From Acidobacteriota bacterium (GTDB lineage: Bacteria > Acidobacteriota > Blastocatellia > Pyrinomonadales > Pyrinomonadaceae), in contig CAUJFK010000401.1 of assembly GCA_963169175.1 (NCBI GenBank), positions 1 to 5,542 of the forward strand: DNA of 5,542 nucleotides, read 5' to 3'. This document shows positions 1 through 5,542 of the stretch, piece by piece. The position numbers were made by a program, and so were the translations under genes. Positions within the stretch are counted from its first letter, which is position 1; every line of letters starts with the position of its first letter. The notes under the pieces are model-generated. The model was given only the letters and a program-made list of their open reading frames with translations. It had not been told where the DNA came from and did not search any database.

Positions 1-116
1 ACCAGGAGGACAACGGAAACAATACTCAACAGCGACCAGCCAAAGGTCGGCGCCTCGATCAGATCAGATGCTTCAGCGAGAAAAAATAGAAAGGCTAAAC
101 TAGCGGGGTCGTCCAT
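1..116 (-). CDS. Partial CDS, N-terminus of a putative membrane protein
   Basis: An open frame runs from an ATG at 116-114 to the left edge without a stop, giving 38 codons. An in-frame TGA lies two codons upstream (125-123), so this ATG is the only usual start. The translation begins MDDPASLAFLFFLAEASDLI. It has a hydrophobic run at about residues 5-14 and a second from W27 to the edge (WSLLSIVSVVLL), which suggests the beginning of a transmembrane segment. The family cannot be identified from this much. A DUF21/CNNM-type (hemolysin-like) membrane protein is one possibility, but this is a guess. No Shine-Dalgarno sequence lies at normal distance; a GGAGGA occurs more than 20 nt upstream of the ATG. 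A candidate promoter sits at 176-184. The gene follows the NifU-like gene on the same strand after 99 bp. Confidence 0.5.
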   Translation of the reverse strand, partial: MDDPASLAFLFFLAEASDLIEAPTFGWSLLSIVSVVLL

Positions 117-175
117 CAGGGATCAGCTTCGAACTTTGTTCCTCCATCGGCCGCGATCTGCGGTAATGATACGAA

Positions 176-184
176 AGTATATCA
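176..184 (-). promoter_or_regulatory. Candidate extended -10 promoter for the leftmost gene
   Basis: Read on the minus strand this is TGATATACT, a TGn extension joined to a TATACT hexamer, five of six matches to TATAAT. No good -35 is found at 17 bp (AAGGAG), as is common for extended -10 promoters. Transcription would start near 169, leaving a leader of about 50 nt before the ATG at 116. It overlaps the 9-bp tandem repeat just upstream. Assignment is by motif only. Confidence 0.35.
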
Positions 185-199
185 CATTGCTCACATTGC
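182..199. repeat. Two tandem copies of a 9-bp unit
   Basis: The plus strand reads TCACATTGC twice in perfect tandem (182-190 and 191-199), followed by TC, so the match covers 20 nt. On the minus strand it lies immediately upstream of and partly overlapping the extended -10 box. That position would suit a regulator binding site, but two short copies could also be a chance duplication. Confidence 0.6.
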
Positions 200-215
200 T
201 CCTTCGCCAACACAC

Positions 216-794
216 TCACGCAAGGGCCTCGTCGATCATCTCCTGGATCAGCATCCGGCACGAACCGCATCCGGCACCGGCACGGCATGCGGCCGTTACA
301 TCTTCGATAGTCCGTGGCCGGTTTGCCAATATAAAGGCATCTATCGTTTCTTCGGAAACACCAAAACATGTGCAGATGAGCGCCTTTTCACCGCGAAATT
401 CCTCGATCAAATACGACCGGTGATCGGCTAGAGCGGCCCTTGCGGCCTCAAGGACCAAACCGGCACATTGCGTCCGCTCGGCTGGAAGCGGGCCGAAACT
501 GTCGCTGACAGTTCGATCAAACTCATTTTCGTCCAGCGCGTGCAGCTCAGTTAAATTTGCCCCCGCCAGGATCTCGGCCATTAGATCGGCGACGGCGGTC
601 ATAAAACCACAGCCGTTGGTTTGAAAACCGGCCAGCCGGATCGACTTGGACAATGGTTCGACGGCAAGCGAAATACGCACAAAGCAACCGCACTCAAAAC
701 TGGCGGCCGTCCCAACACCGTTCGCCGCACGGATACGTCCGGCATATCGGGGCGACCTGAACCGTTTATTTACTCTCACCGGGTAAATTGCCAT
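216..794 (-). CDS. NifU-like Fe-S cluster scaffold protein (IscU-type domain plus Bfd-type [2Fe-2S] domain)
   Basis: This 192-residue cytoplasmic protein probably assembles or carries Fe-S clusters. Residues 1-125 align by eye with the IscU/NifU scaffold domain: an N-terminal YPVRVNKRFRSPRYAG stretch, then cysteines at C35, C62 and C110, the usual three scaffold positions. Residues 138-190 match the Bfd-like [2Fe-2S] domain of NifU, with C141-x-C143 and C176-x2-C179; the 32-residue interval equals that of Azotobacter NifU. The C-terminal Nfu domain of full NifU (about 310 residues) is absent. Two known non-cysteine ligand positions of IscU differ: CGD is CGC (C37) and the His before the third Cys is Gln (Q109). 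The start at 794 is chosen because family similarity begins there and a good promoter lies just upstream; an ATG at 866 would add 24 unrelated residues. No cysteine desulfurase gene is adjacent, so the sulfur donor is unknown. Confidence 0.88.
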   Translation of the reverse strand: MAIYPVRVNKRFRSPRYAGRIRAANGVGTAASFECGCFVRISLAVEPLSKSIRLAGFQTNGCGFMTAVADLMAEILAGANLTELHALDENEFDRTVSDSFGPLPAERTQCAGLVLEAARAALADHRSYLIEEFRGEKALICTCFGVSEETIDAFILANRPRTIEDVTAACRAGAGCGSCRMLIQEMIDEALA

Positions 795-801
795 TAGATA
801 A

Positions 802-830
802 AAGGTAGGCAGAGCCGGTTCGAATGTAAA
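802..830 (-). promoter_or_regulatory. Candidate promoter of the NifU-like gene
   Basis: On the minus strand TTTACA (830-825, five of six to TTGACA) is followed after 17 bp by TACCTT (807-802, a TAnnnT -10 box). Only 7 nt then separate it from the ATG at 794. Transcription would therefore begin at or within a base or two of the start codon, predicting a leaderless or nearly leaderless mRNA. It also supports 794 over 866 as the start. Motif evidence only. Confidence 0.5.
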
Positions 831-859
831 GGCCGGTCTTCTCAAGCACGCGGTGCGTA

Positions 860-889
860 ATAACATTCATCCCGGGTTTTGTGTAAAAT
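860..889 (+). promoter_or_regulatory. Candidate promoter of the TlpA-like/Nudix/GH15 unit
   Basis: TAAAAT at 884-889 is a five-of-six -10 box ending 8 nt before the ATG at 898. A weak -35, ATAACA (860-865, four of six), lies 18 bp upstream. The spacing to the ATG implies little or no 5' leader. It is divergent from the promoter at 802-830, with about 29 bp between the two -35 boxes, so one regulator could touch both. Confidence 0.42.
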
Positions 890-897
890 AACCATAG

Positions 898-1464
898 ATG
901 AAATTTGCCCTTCCCTTGGTTATTGGACTCATCCTTGCCTCCGTCTCATGCAGGCCGGCCGCCGCGCCGGTGGTGGTCGGGGATAAGCCGGTCTCAATAA
1001 ACGACGTTCCGTTGAAGGATTCGCAGGGCCGGGCGATGAAGCCGATCCACGAAATGAGCTGGACAGGAATGGACGGGACCATACAAAAACTTAAGGATTA
1101 CCGCGGAAAAGCGATCATTCTTGATTTTTGGGCAACATACTGTCCGCCGTGTATTGAAGAAATTCCGCATCTCAAGGCGCTCAAGACAAAATACGGCGAC
1201 AACCTTGTGCTTGTCGGCTTGCACGTCGGTGGCGAAGAGGATAAGCCGAAGATACCGGAATTTGTCGAACGGCTGAAGATAGATTATCCGCTGGCTTATC
1301 CCGAAGATTCATTGACATCATTCATTTTCGGTAATGATTCTGCTATTCCGCAAACAGCGATATTCGACCGCGAGGGAAAGCTTGTAAAAAAGATAACAGG
1401 ATTCAGCGAACCGATCCGCAAAGAGCTCGACCAGGCCGTGGAAAAGGCGGTGAACGGCGGCTAA
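898..1464 (+). CDS. TlpA-like thioredoxin-fold lipoprotein (thiol-disulfide oxidoreductase)
   Basis: This 188-residue protein should act outside the cytoplasmic membrane as a thiol-disulfide oxidoreductase. It starts with K2, a hydrophobic core (about 3-14) and a lipobox S15-V16-S17-C18, predicting lipid attachment at C18. A linker rich in Pro and Ala follows. The TlpA/AhpC-TSA-like domain covers about 50-185: the strand ILDFWATYC leads into the CPPC active site (C82-C85). The cis-proline region AIPQTAIFD has P151, followed by a DREGKLV hairpin typical of TlpA/ResA proteins. Family members commonly reduce cysteines during cytochrome c maturation or keep exported proteins reduced; no cytochrome maturation gene is present here, so the partner is unknown. 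Only 3 bp separate its stop from the Nudix start, suggesting co-transcription. There is no Shine-Dalgarno sequence; a TAAAAT box lies 8 nt before the ATG. Confidence 0.9.
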   Translation: MKFALPLVIGLILASVSCRPAAAPVVVGDKPVSINDVPLKDSQGRAMKPIHEMSWTGMDGTIQKLKDYRGKAIILDFWATYCPPCIEEIPHLKALKTKYGDNLVLVGLHVGGEEDKPKIPEFVERLKIDYPLAYPEDSLTSFIFGNDSAIPQTAIFDREGKLVKKITGFSEPIRKELDQAVEKAVNGG

Positions 1465-1467
1465 GAA

Positions 1468-1920
1468 ATGGCAACCGTTGAAAAATTGAAAACCGAGGAC
1501 CAATTTTCGGCGGGCGGCGTCGCATACCGCAAACTGGACGGCCGTTTGGAGATAGCGATAATACTTACTGAACCGGAACGCCGATGGCAGCTTCCGAAAG
1601 GGATGATAGACGAAGGTGAGATGTCCGAGCAGGCCGCGCAGCGAGAAGTTCGCGAGGAAGCCGGTATTGAGACGGAACTGATCCGACCGCTTGACCACAC
1701 CGAATATTGGTATGTGGGCAATTATGACGGCGAGCGAAAACGTTTTCACAAGCGTGTTGCGTGGTTCCTGATGAAGTATATGTCCGGCGACGTGGCGGAC
1801 CATGACCACGAGGTTGCAGAGGCCCGCTGGGTGACTGTTCGAGAGGCGCTCGACCTACTTGTTTTCAAGAACGAGCGCGAGGTCGTCGCGCAGGCCGTGA
1901 AACTTATCGAATCGCTCTAG
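1468..1920 (+). CDS. Nudix hydrolase, Ap4A hydrolase/MutT-like
   Basis: This 150-residue cytoplasmic hydrolase should cleave a nucleoside diphosphate linked to another group, using a divalent metal. The Nudix box is perfect: G45-x5-E51-x7-R59-E60-V-x-E63-E64-x-G66-I67. The preceding SAGGVAYR (14-21) and RRWQLPKG (38-45) segments, and the later HKRVAWFLMKY strand, resemble small Ap4A (diadenosine tetraphosphate) hydrolases. This makes Ap4A the leading substrate guess; other dinucleotide polyphosphates or damaged NTPs are possible, since Nudix substrate cannot be read from the box. Length is normal for a single-domain member. It starts 3 bp after the TlpA-like stop, so translational coupling is likely, with no clear Shine-Dalgarno site. 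The pairing with an exported redox lipoprotein has no obvious functional logic. Confidence 0.92.
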   Translation: MATVEKLKTEDQFSAGGVAYRKLDGRLEIAIILTEPERRWQLPKGMIDEGEMSEQAAQREVREEAGIETELIRPLDHTEYWYVGNYDGERKRFHKRVAWFLMKYMSGDVADHDHEVAEARWVTVREALDLLVFKNEREVVAQAVKLIESL

Positions 1921-1960
1921 CCGGTGCGACAACTTTCTCATTTTTTTCCCGTTCATAATT

Positions 1961-3910
1961 ATGCGCGACATCCCGGTCGGAAACGGCAGCCTACTTGTAA
2001 ATTTCGACAGCAAATATCAGATCCGCGACATCTACTTTCCGCATGTCGGACAGGAGAATCATACCGAAGGCTTCCCTTTCCGTTTTGGAGTGTGGGCCGG
2101 CGGTGAATTCTCGTGGGTCTTTTCGGACGACTGGGCGCGAGAACTGAAATACCTGCCTGAAACATTGGTTACAGATGTGAGGCTGACAAATTCGGCGCTC
2201 GGCATCGAGATCGTTTCAAATGACACGGTGGCAAGCCACGAGAATATCTTTGTCCGTAAGATCCGAGTGACGAACACGGCGGACCACACTCGCGATATCC
2301 GTGTTTTTCTCCATCATGATTTCAGGATCTATGAGAACAAGGTTGGCGATACGGCGTTTTATGACGCTGAAACGCGATCCGTTATCCACTACAAAAAACA
2401 TCGATACTTTCTGATAAACACTGAGCCCGGTTTTGACGCGTTTGCAACTGGACGTAAGGCGTTCCGTGAACATGAGGGCACGTGGCGCGACGCCGAGGAC
2501 GGCCATCTGAGTATGGGCGCGATCACTGAAGGTTCCGTGGACTCCACCATCGGTGTCCACATGTCGCTTGCCCCGGGCGCATCGTTCGAGTTCTATTACT
2601 GGATCGGCGCAGGCACAAGCTACGACGAGGCAGTTCAATTGAACAACCATGTCCTTGAACGCAAACCGCAGCAGTATTTTGACTACACGGGCAACTATTG
2701 GCGGGCGTGGGTTAGAAAGAACGACACCGACTATCGCAGCCTGCCCGAAAAAATAATCGAGATGTACGTTCGTTCGCTCCTGATCATCCGGACGCAGATA
2801 GACCGCGGCGGAGCAATGCTTGCGGCGAATGATTCGGATGTGGCCGAGCGGGCGACCGATCATTATAGCTACCTCTGGACGCGCGACGGGGCCTTTATCG
2901 CCAACGCTCTTGATCTTGCCGGCTATGCGTATATCACACGCAGATTCTTCGAACTTTGCAGCCGGATCGTCCATCCCGACGGGTACTTTCTTCAAAAATA
3001 CAATGCGGACGGAACGGTAGCCTCAGGCTGGCATGCGTCCTGGGACCCGCACACCGCTTCACGTCTTATACCGATCCAGGAAGATGAGACGGCGTTAGTG
3101 CTATGGGCGCTTTGGGAGCATTACGACCGGTATCGTGACATCGAGTTTACACACCAAATGTACCGGCAAATGGTGATCCCGTGCGCCGAATTTCTCGCCG
3201 CTTTTCGCCACCGGGTGCTTAGGCTGCCGGAACCAAGCTGGAATCTTTGGGAAGATCGCCGCGGAATACACACATTTACCTGTTCAACAGTCGTCGGCGG
3301 GCTTAGGGCGGCCGCAAATTTCGCCGAGCTTTTTTCGGAGAGCGAACTCGCCGCCCGCTGTACCATCGCCGCTGACGAGATAGCAAGTGCAATGAGCGAG
3401 CACCTCTACAGCGAGGAACTGGGCCGCTTTGTCCGCTCGATCGAGGTGAGCAGCGACGGCGCGGTGACGGCGGATGTGACCGTCGATGCATCGCTATTTG
3501 CGGCATTCTATTTCGGCGCCTTTTCACCAGGTGACAAAAAGGTCGTTGGGACAATGGATGCGATCCGCGAAAGGCTTGCAGCGGGCGGCGGCCTGGCCCG
3601 TTTTGAAAATGACGGCTATATGCGGGTCTCGGATAATTTTCCGGGGAACACATGGTATATCTGTACGCTGTGGCTTGCCGATTTTTACATTGCCAGTGCT
3701 CGAACGAAAAAGGATCTCGAACCGGCGTTAAAGATACTCGAATGGGTGGCCGATACCGCTCTGCCGTCGGGCGTTCTGGCGGAACAGCTTGACCCGGAAA
3801 CAGGCGAACCGGTTTCGGTCTCGCCGCTGACCTGGTCACATTCGACCTTTGTTGCAACGACAGCGAACTACCTGCTCAAAGACCGAAAACTGAGTGACCG
3901 GCGTAAATAA
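1961..3910 (+). CDS. Glycoside hydrolase family 15 enzyme (glucoamylase/trehalase type)
   Basis: This 649-residue enzyme is an inverting exo-acting alpha-glucosidase that should release glucose from alpha-glucans, maltooligosaccharides, or possibly trehalose. An N-terminal beta-sandwich domain (about 1-240, starting RDIPVGNGSLLVNFDS) is followed by the (alpha/alpha)6 catalytic barrel (about 260-645). Visible GH15 motifs are SYLWTRDGAF (303-312), HASWDPH (358-364), NLWEDRRG with the predicted general acid E431, NTWYICTLWL (from 563), and LAEQ with the predicted base E608, followed by TWSHSTF (624-630). Length and architecture match bacterial and archaeal GH15 enzymes. There is no signal peptide, so it should be cytoplasmic, pointing to internal glycogen, oligosaccharide or trehalose turnover. 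The start is fixed by the conserved N-terminus. It lies 40 bp after the Nudix gene without a terminator between, so co-transcription is plausible. Substrate is not resolvable by eye. Confidence 0.9.
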   Translation: MRDIPVGNGSLLVNFDSKYQIRDIYFPHVGQENHTEGFPFRFGVWAGGEFSWVFSDDWARELKYLPETLVTDVRLTNSALGIEIVSNDTVASHENIFVRKIRVTNTADHTRDIRVFLHHDFRIYENKVGDTAFYDAETRSVIHYKKHRYFLINTEPGFDAFATGRKAFREHEGTWRDAEDGHLSMGAITEGSVDSTIGVHMSLAPGASFEFYYWIGAGTSYDEAVQLNNHVLERKPQQYFDYTGNYWRAWVRKNDTDYRSLPEKIIEMYVRSLLIIRTQIDRGGAMLAANDSDVAERATDHYSYLWTRDGAFIANALDLAGYAYITRRFFELCSRIVHPDGYFLQKYNADGTVASGWHASWDPHTASRLIPIQEDETALVLWALWEHYDRYRDIEFTHQMYRQMVIPCAEFLAAFRHRVLRLPEPSWNLWEDRRGIHTFTCSTVVGGLRAAANFAELFSESELAARCTIAADEIASAMSEHLYSEELGRFVRSIEVSSDGAVTADVTVDASLFAAFYFGAFSPGDKKVVGTMDAIRERLAAGGGLARFENDGYMRVSDNFPGNTWYICTLWLADFYIASARTKKDLEPALKILEWVADTALPSGVLAEQLDPETGEPVSVSPLTWSHSTFVATTANYLLKDRKLSDRRK

Positions 3911-3922
3911 AGCTCCTCTCGT

Positions 3923-3951
3923 TTCCCAACGCTCGGCTTAGAACATAAAAT
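3923..3951 (+). promoter_or_regulatory. Candidate pyruvate kinase promoter
   Basis: TTCCCA (3923-3928, four of six to TTGACA) and TAAAAT (3946-3951, five of six to TATAAT) are spaced 17 bp apart in the 49-bp gap after the GH15 gene. The TAAAAT box ends exactly 8 nt before the ATG at 3960, the same box and spacing as at 884-898. It predicts a leaderless or nearly leaderless pyk transcript separate from the upstream unit. No hairpin terminator is visible in the gap. Confidence 0.45.
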
Positions 3952-3959
3952 AGATATCT

Positions 3960-5402
3960 ATGCGCAAGGCAAAGATCCTGGCCACTCTCGGGCCCGCCTC
4001 CAACACTCAGGAAAAGATCGAATTGATGATCGAGGCCGGCATCAACGCCGTCCGGATCAATATGTCCCACGGTTCACAGGAAGATCACACGGCGGCCATC
4101 GCCCACGCCCGTGCCGCAGCGGCGAAACTTGGCCGCGCGTTGTCGATCCTCGTCGATCTTTCCGGCCCAAAGATCAGGACACGAACGCTTAAGAACCACG
4201 AACCTGTCGAGTTGATACCCGGCGAGCTTTTCACCATCACAACACGCAGCATTGAGGGGAACGAGCGCGAGGTTTCGACAAACTTCGACCATCTTCCCGA
4301 GGTCGTCGAACCTGGCACGCGCATTCTTGTGGACGATGGCGCGATAGAACTAGGCGTCGTGTCAAAAACAGAAACTGACGTTGTCAGCCAGGTGCTGGTC
4401 GGCGGTTGGCTAAATGAACGCAAAGGCATCAATCTGCCGAATTCGCGTTTGCCGATCCCGTCAATGACGGAAAAGGACCACACCGATCTTGTCTGGGCGA
4501 TGGGACAAAATGTTGACTACATCGCCTTGTCATTTGTTCGCAAGGCGGAAGATTGCCGCCAGGTAAAGGACCTGATCAAAGGGATGAACACCCGCACACA
4601 AGGACGTGCGCTACTTGTGGCAAAGATCGAAATGGCGGAGGCGATCGAGAACCTTGATGAGATCATTGCCGAAACCGACGGCGTTATGGTGGCCCGCGGC
4701 GACCTTGGCGTTGAGACCAGCGTTGAACTGGTACCGGTCTATCAGAAAAGGATAATCGAGAAAGCCGTAGCGAACGACAAGTTCGTGATTACCGCGACGC
4801 AGATGCTGCAATCGATGATAGAAAACCCAAGCCCGACCAGGGCCGAGGCATCAGACGTTGCCAACGCGGTTTGGGACGGCAGCGATGCCGTAATGCTGTC
4901 GGCCGAAACGGCGACGGGCAATTACCCGATCGATACCATCCGCACAATGGCCCGCATTATTGATGCCGCCGAAACCGTCCAACGGCAGCGGCAGCCGATC
5001 AAGTTCTCGCAGCCGCCATCGGGCCGGACAAGCCAGGCATTGTGCATCGCAGCCGCATACGCCGCAAAAGAACAGCTTACAAACAAGGTCGCAGTCTTTA
5101 CAGAATCGGGGCTTATGGCCCGGCGCCTCTCAAGTGTGCGGTCGGGCCTGCAAACATTTGGCCTTACAAGCTCACGCGATGCATGCCATCAACTCGCCCT
5201 TATTTGGGGCGTTCAGCCCTATGTGCATGATTCAGGCGGATCGACAAAGCAGATGCTGCGCGAAGGCGAAAAAACGCTGCTCGAAGCCGGCGTCGTCGAA
5301 AACGGTGAAACGATAATAATGATGGCGGGCCGGCTTTCAGGCCACGGGCTTTCGAGCTCCGTCATTGTATGGACCATCGGCGAAGATGTTCCGCGACGCT
5401 GA
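3960..5402 (+). CDS. pyk: Pyruvate kinase
   Basis: This 480-residue cytoplasmic enzyme converts phosphoenolpyruvate and ADP to pyruvate and ATP, the last step of glycolysis. The sequence is complete and of normal length. Visible elements are the N-terminal KILATLGPAS (5-14), RINMSH (32-37, phosphate and cation site), the start of the B domain near GPKIRT (69-74), the catalytic lysine K222 in VAKIE with metal ligand E224, metal ligand D248 in MVARGDLG, T280 in TATQML, and the NPSPTRAEASDVANAV signature. The C-terminal regulatory domain (about 345-480) contains VFTESGLMARRLS and LALIWGVQPY. The residue equivalent to rabbit Glu117 is Lys (K71) and the Thr113 equivalent is Leu (L67), a pattern associated with K+-independent pyruvate kinases. 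The effector is not evident. The gene appears to have its own promoter and ends 2 bp from a convergent gene. Confidence 0.97.
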   Translation: MRKAKILATLGPASNTQEKIELMIEAGINAVRINMSHGSQEDHTAAIAHARAAAAKLGRALSILVDLSGPKIRTRTLKNHEPVELIPGELFTITTRSIEGNEREVSTNFDHLPEVVEPGTRILVDDGAIELGVVSKTETDVVSQVLVGGWLNERKGINLPNSRLPIPSMTEKDHTDLVWAMGQNVDYIALSFVRKAEDCRQVKDLIKGMNTRTQGRALLVAKIEMAEAIENLDEIIAETDGVMVARGDLGVETSVELVPVYQKRIIEKAVANDKFVITATQMLQSMIENPSPTRAEASDVANAVWDGSDAVMLSAETATGNYPIDTIRTMARIIDAAETVQRQRQPIKFSQPPSGRTSQALCIAAAYAAKEQLTNKVAVFTESGLMARRLSSVRSGLQTFGLTSSRDACHQLALIWGVQPYVHDSGGSTKQMLREGEKTLLEAGVVENGETIIMMAGRLSGHGLSSSVIVWTIGEDVPRR

Positions 5403-5404
5403 GG

Positions 5405-5542
5405 TCAACGCCAATCGGGCGGCGGCGGTGTGCGATAGGTGAATGCCGCCTCGTCCTCTTTTGTGTAGCCTTCCCATTCGGCCGCGGCGGCAGCCGAAAG
5501 CTGGTCATGGCCCTGTTTTTCCGAAGCTTCCGGATATTCCTC
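5405..5542 (-). CDS. Partial CDS, C-terminus of an unidentified protein
   Basis: On the minus strand an uninterrupted frame enters from the right edge and ends at a TGA (5407-5405), giving the last 45 residues of a protein. The tail is acidic and alanine-rich (QLSAAAAAEWEGYTKEDEAA, about residues 14-33 of the visible part) and ends TYRTPPPPDWR, a proline run before a Trp-Arg terminus. I do not recognise the family; no membrane segment or cofactor motif is visible. Coding is supported by the lack of stops, a composition unlike random frames, and the neat tail-to-tail fit 2 bp from the pyk stop. Without the rest of the gene no function can be given. Confidence 0.6.
   Translation of the reverse strand, partial: EEYPEASEKQGHDQLSAAAAAEWEGYTKEDEAAFTYRTPPPPDWR

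Noticed and set aside
168..183. Small hairpin ATAC-GAAA-GTAT in the left intergenic region
   Set aside because: The stem is only four AT-rich base pairs followed by a mismatch, too weak to call a structured element or terminator.
100..423. Open frames on both strands across the end of the NifU-like gene (100-369 minus, 136-423 plus)
   Set aside because: They overlap the well-supported NifU-like gene in other frames; their composition is Arg/Cys-rich and shows no motif.
795..866. Longer NifU-like start at an ATG at 866
   Set aside because: The 24 extra residues show no family similarity, and the candidate promoter at 802-830 would fall inside the coding region.
1318..1809. 163-codon minus-strand open frame across the TlpA-like/Nudix junction
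   Set aside because: It overlaps two genes with clear motifs and has no start context or domain of its own.
1941..1947. T-run before the GH15 gene as a terminator or a phase-variation tract
   Set aside because: No hairpin precedes it, and seven T residues in an intergenic gap are too few to argue for slippage control.
1954..1959. CATAAT as a -10 box for the GH15 gene
   Set aside because: It ends one base before the ATG, so transcription would start inside the coding region, and the conserved N-terminus fixes the start; operon read-through is more likely.
2216..2995. 259-codon minus-strand open frame opposite the GH15 gene
   Set aside because: It lies wholly within the GH15 gene, whose motifs are continuous; the antisense translation shows no recognisable domain and looks like a codon-bias shadow.
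3303..3857. 184-codon minus-strand open frame opposite the GH15 C-terminal part
   Set aside because: Arg/Pro/Ser-rich translation typical of an antisense shadow of GC-biased codons; it covers the region encoding the catalytic base.

Overview
This 5.5-kb window reads as an ordinary chromosomal segment of a moderately GC-rich bacterium. It has five complete protein-coding genes and one partial reading frame at each edge. I see no RNA genes, mobile elements, CRISPR arrays or phage genes. The cytoplasmic GH15 glucosidase with an RDIPVGNGSLL N-terminus, a NifU-type scaffold without a C-terminal Nfu domain, and start codons preceded by -10 boxes instead of Shine-Dalgarno sites would suit an acidobacterium-like lineage (for example Blastocatellia). 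That assignment is inference without database support.

Left part (1-897), minus strand: a cut-off reading frame begins at 116 and looks like the N-terminus of a membrane protein. Upstream of it, a 192-residue NifU-like Fe-S protein (216-794) combines an IscU-type scaffold with a Bfd-type [2Fe-2S] domain. The 99-bp gap between them holds a candidate extended -10 promoter and a 9-bp tandem repeat. The 103-bp gap between 794 and 898 is a divergent promoter region.

Middle (898-3910), plus strand: a probable transcription unit encodes a TlpA-like thioredoxin-fold lipoprotein, a Nudix hydrolase resembling Ap4A hydrolases (3 bp downstream) and a GH15 glucoamylase/trehalase-type enzyme (40 bp further). 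Right part (3960-5402): pyruvate kinase with its own candidate promoter, followed after 2 bp by the convergent C-terminus of an unidentified protein running off the right edge.

Functionally, GH15 (release of glucose from alpha-glucans or trehalose) and pyruvate kinase (last step of glycolysis) fit a carbon-reserve and glycolysis theme. The Nudix enzyme would be housekeeping for nucleotides. The Fe-S and thioredoxin-like genes are divergently placed redox functions. No undescribed multi-gene system is evident. The most noteworthy points are the altered ligand set in the Fe-S scaffold and the repeated -10-box-to-ATG arrangement suggesting leaderless transcription.
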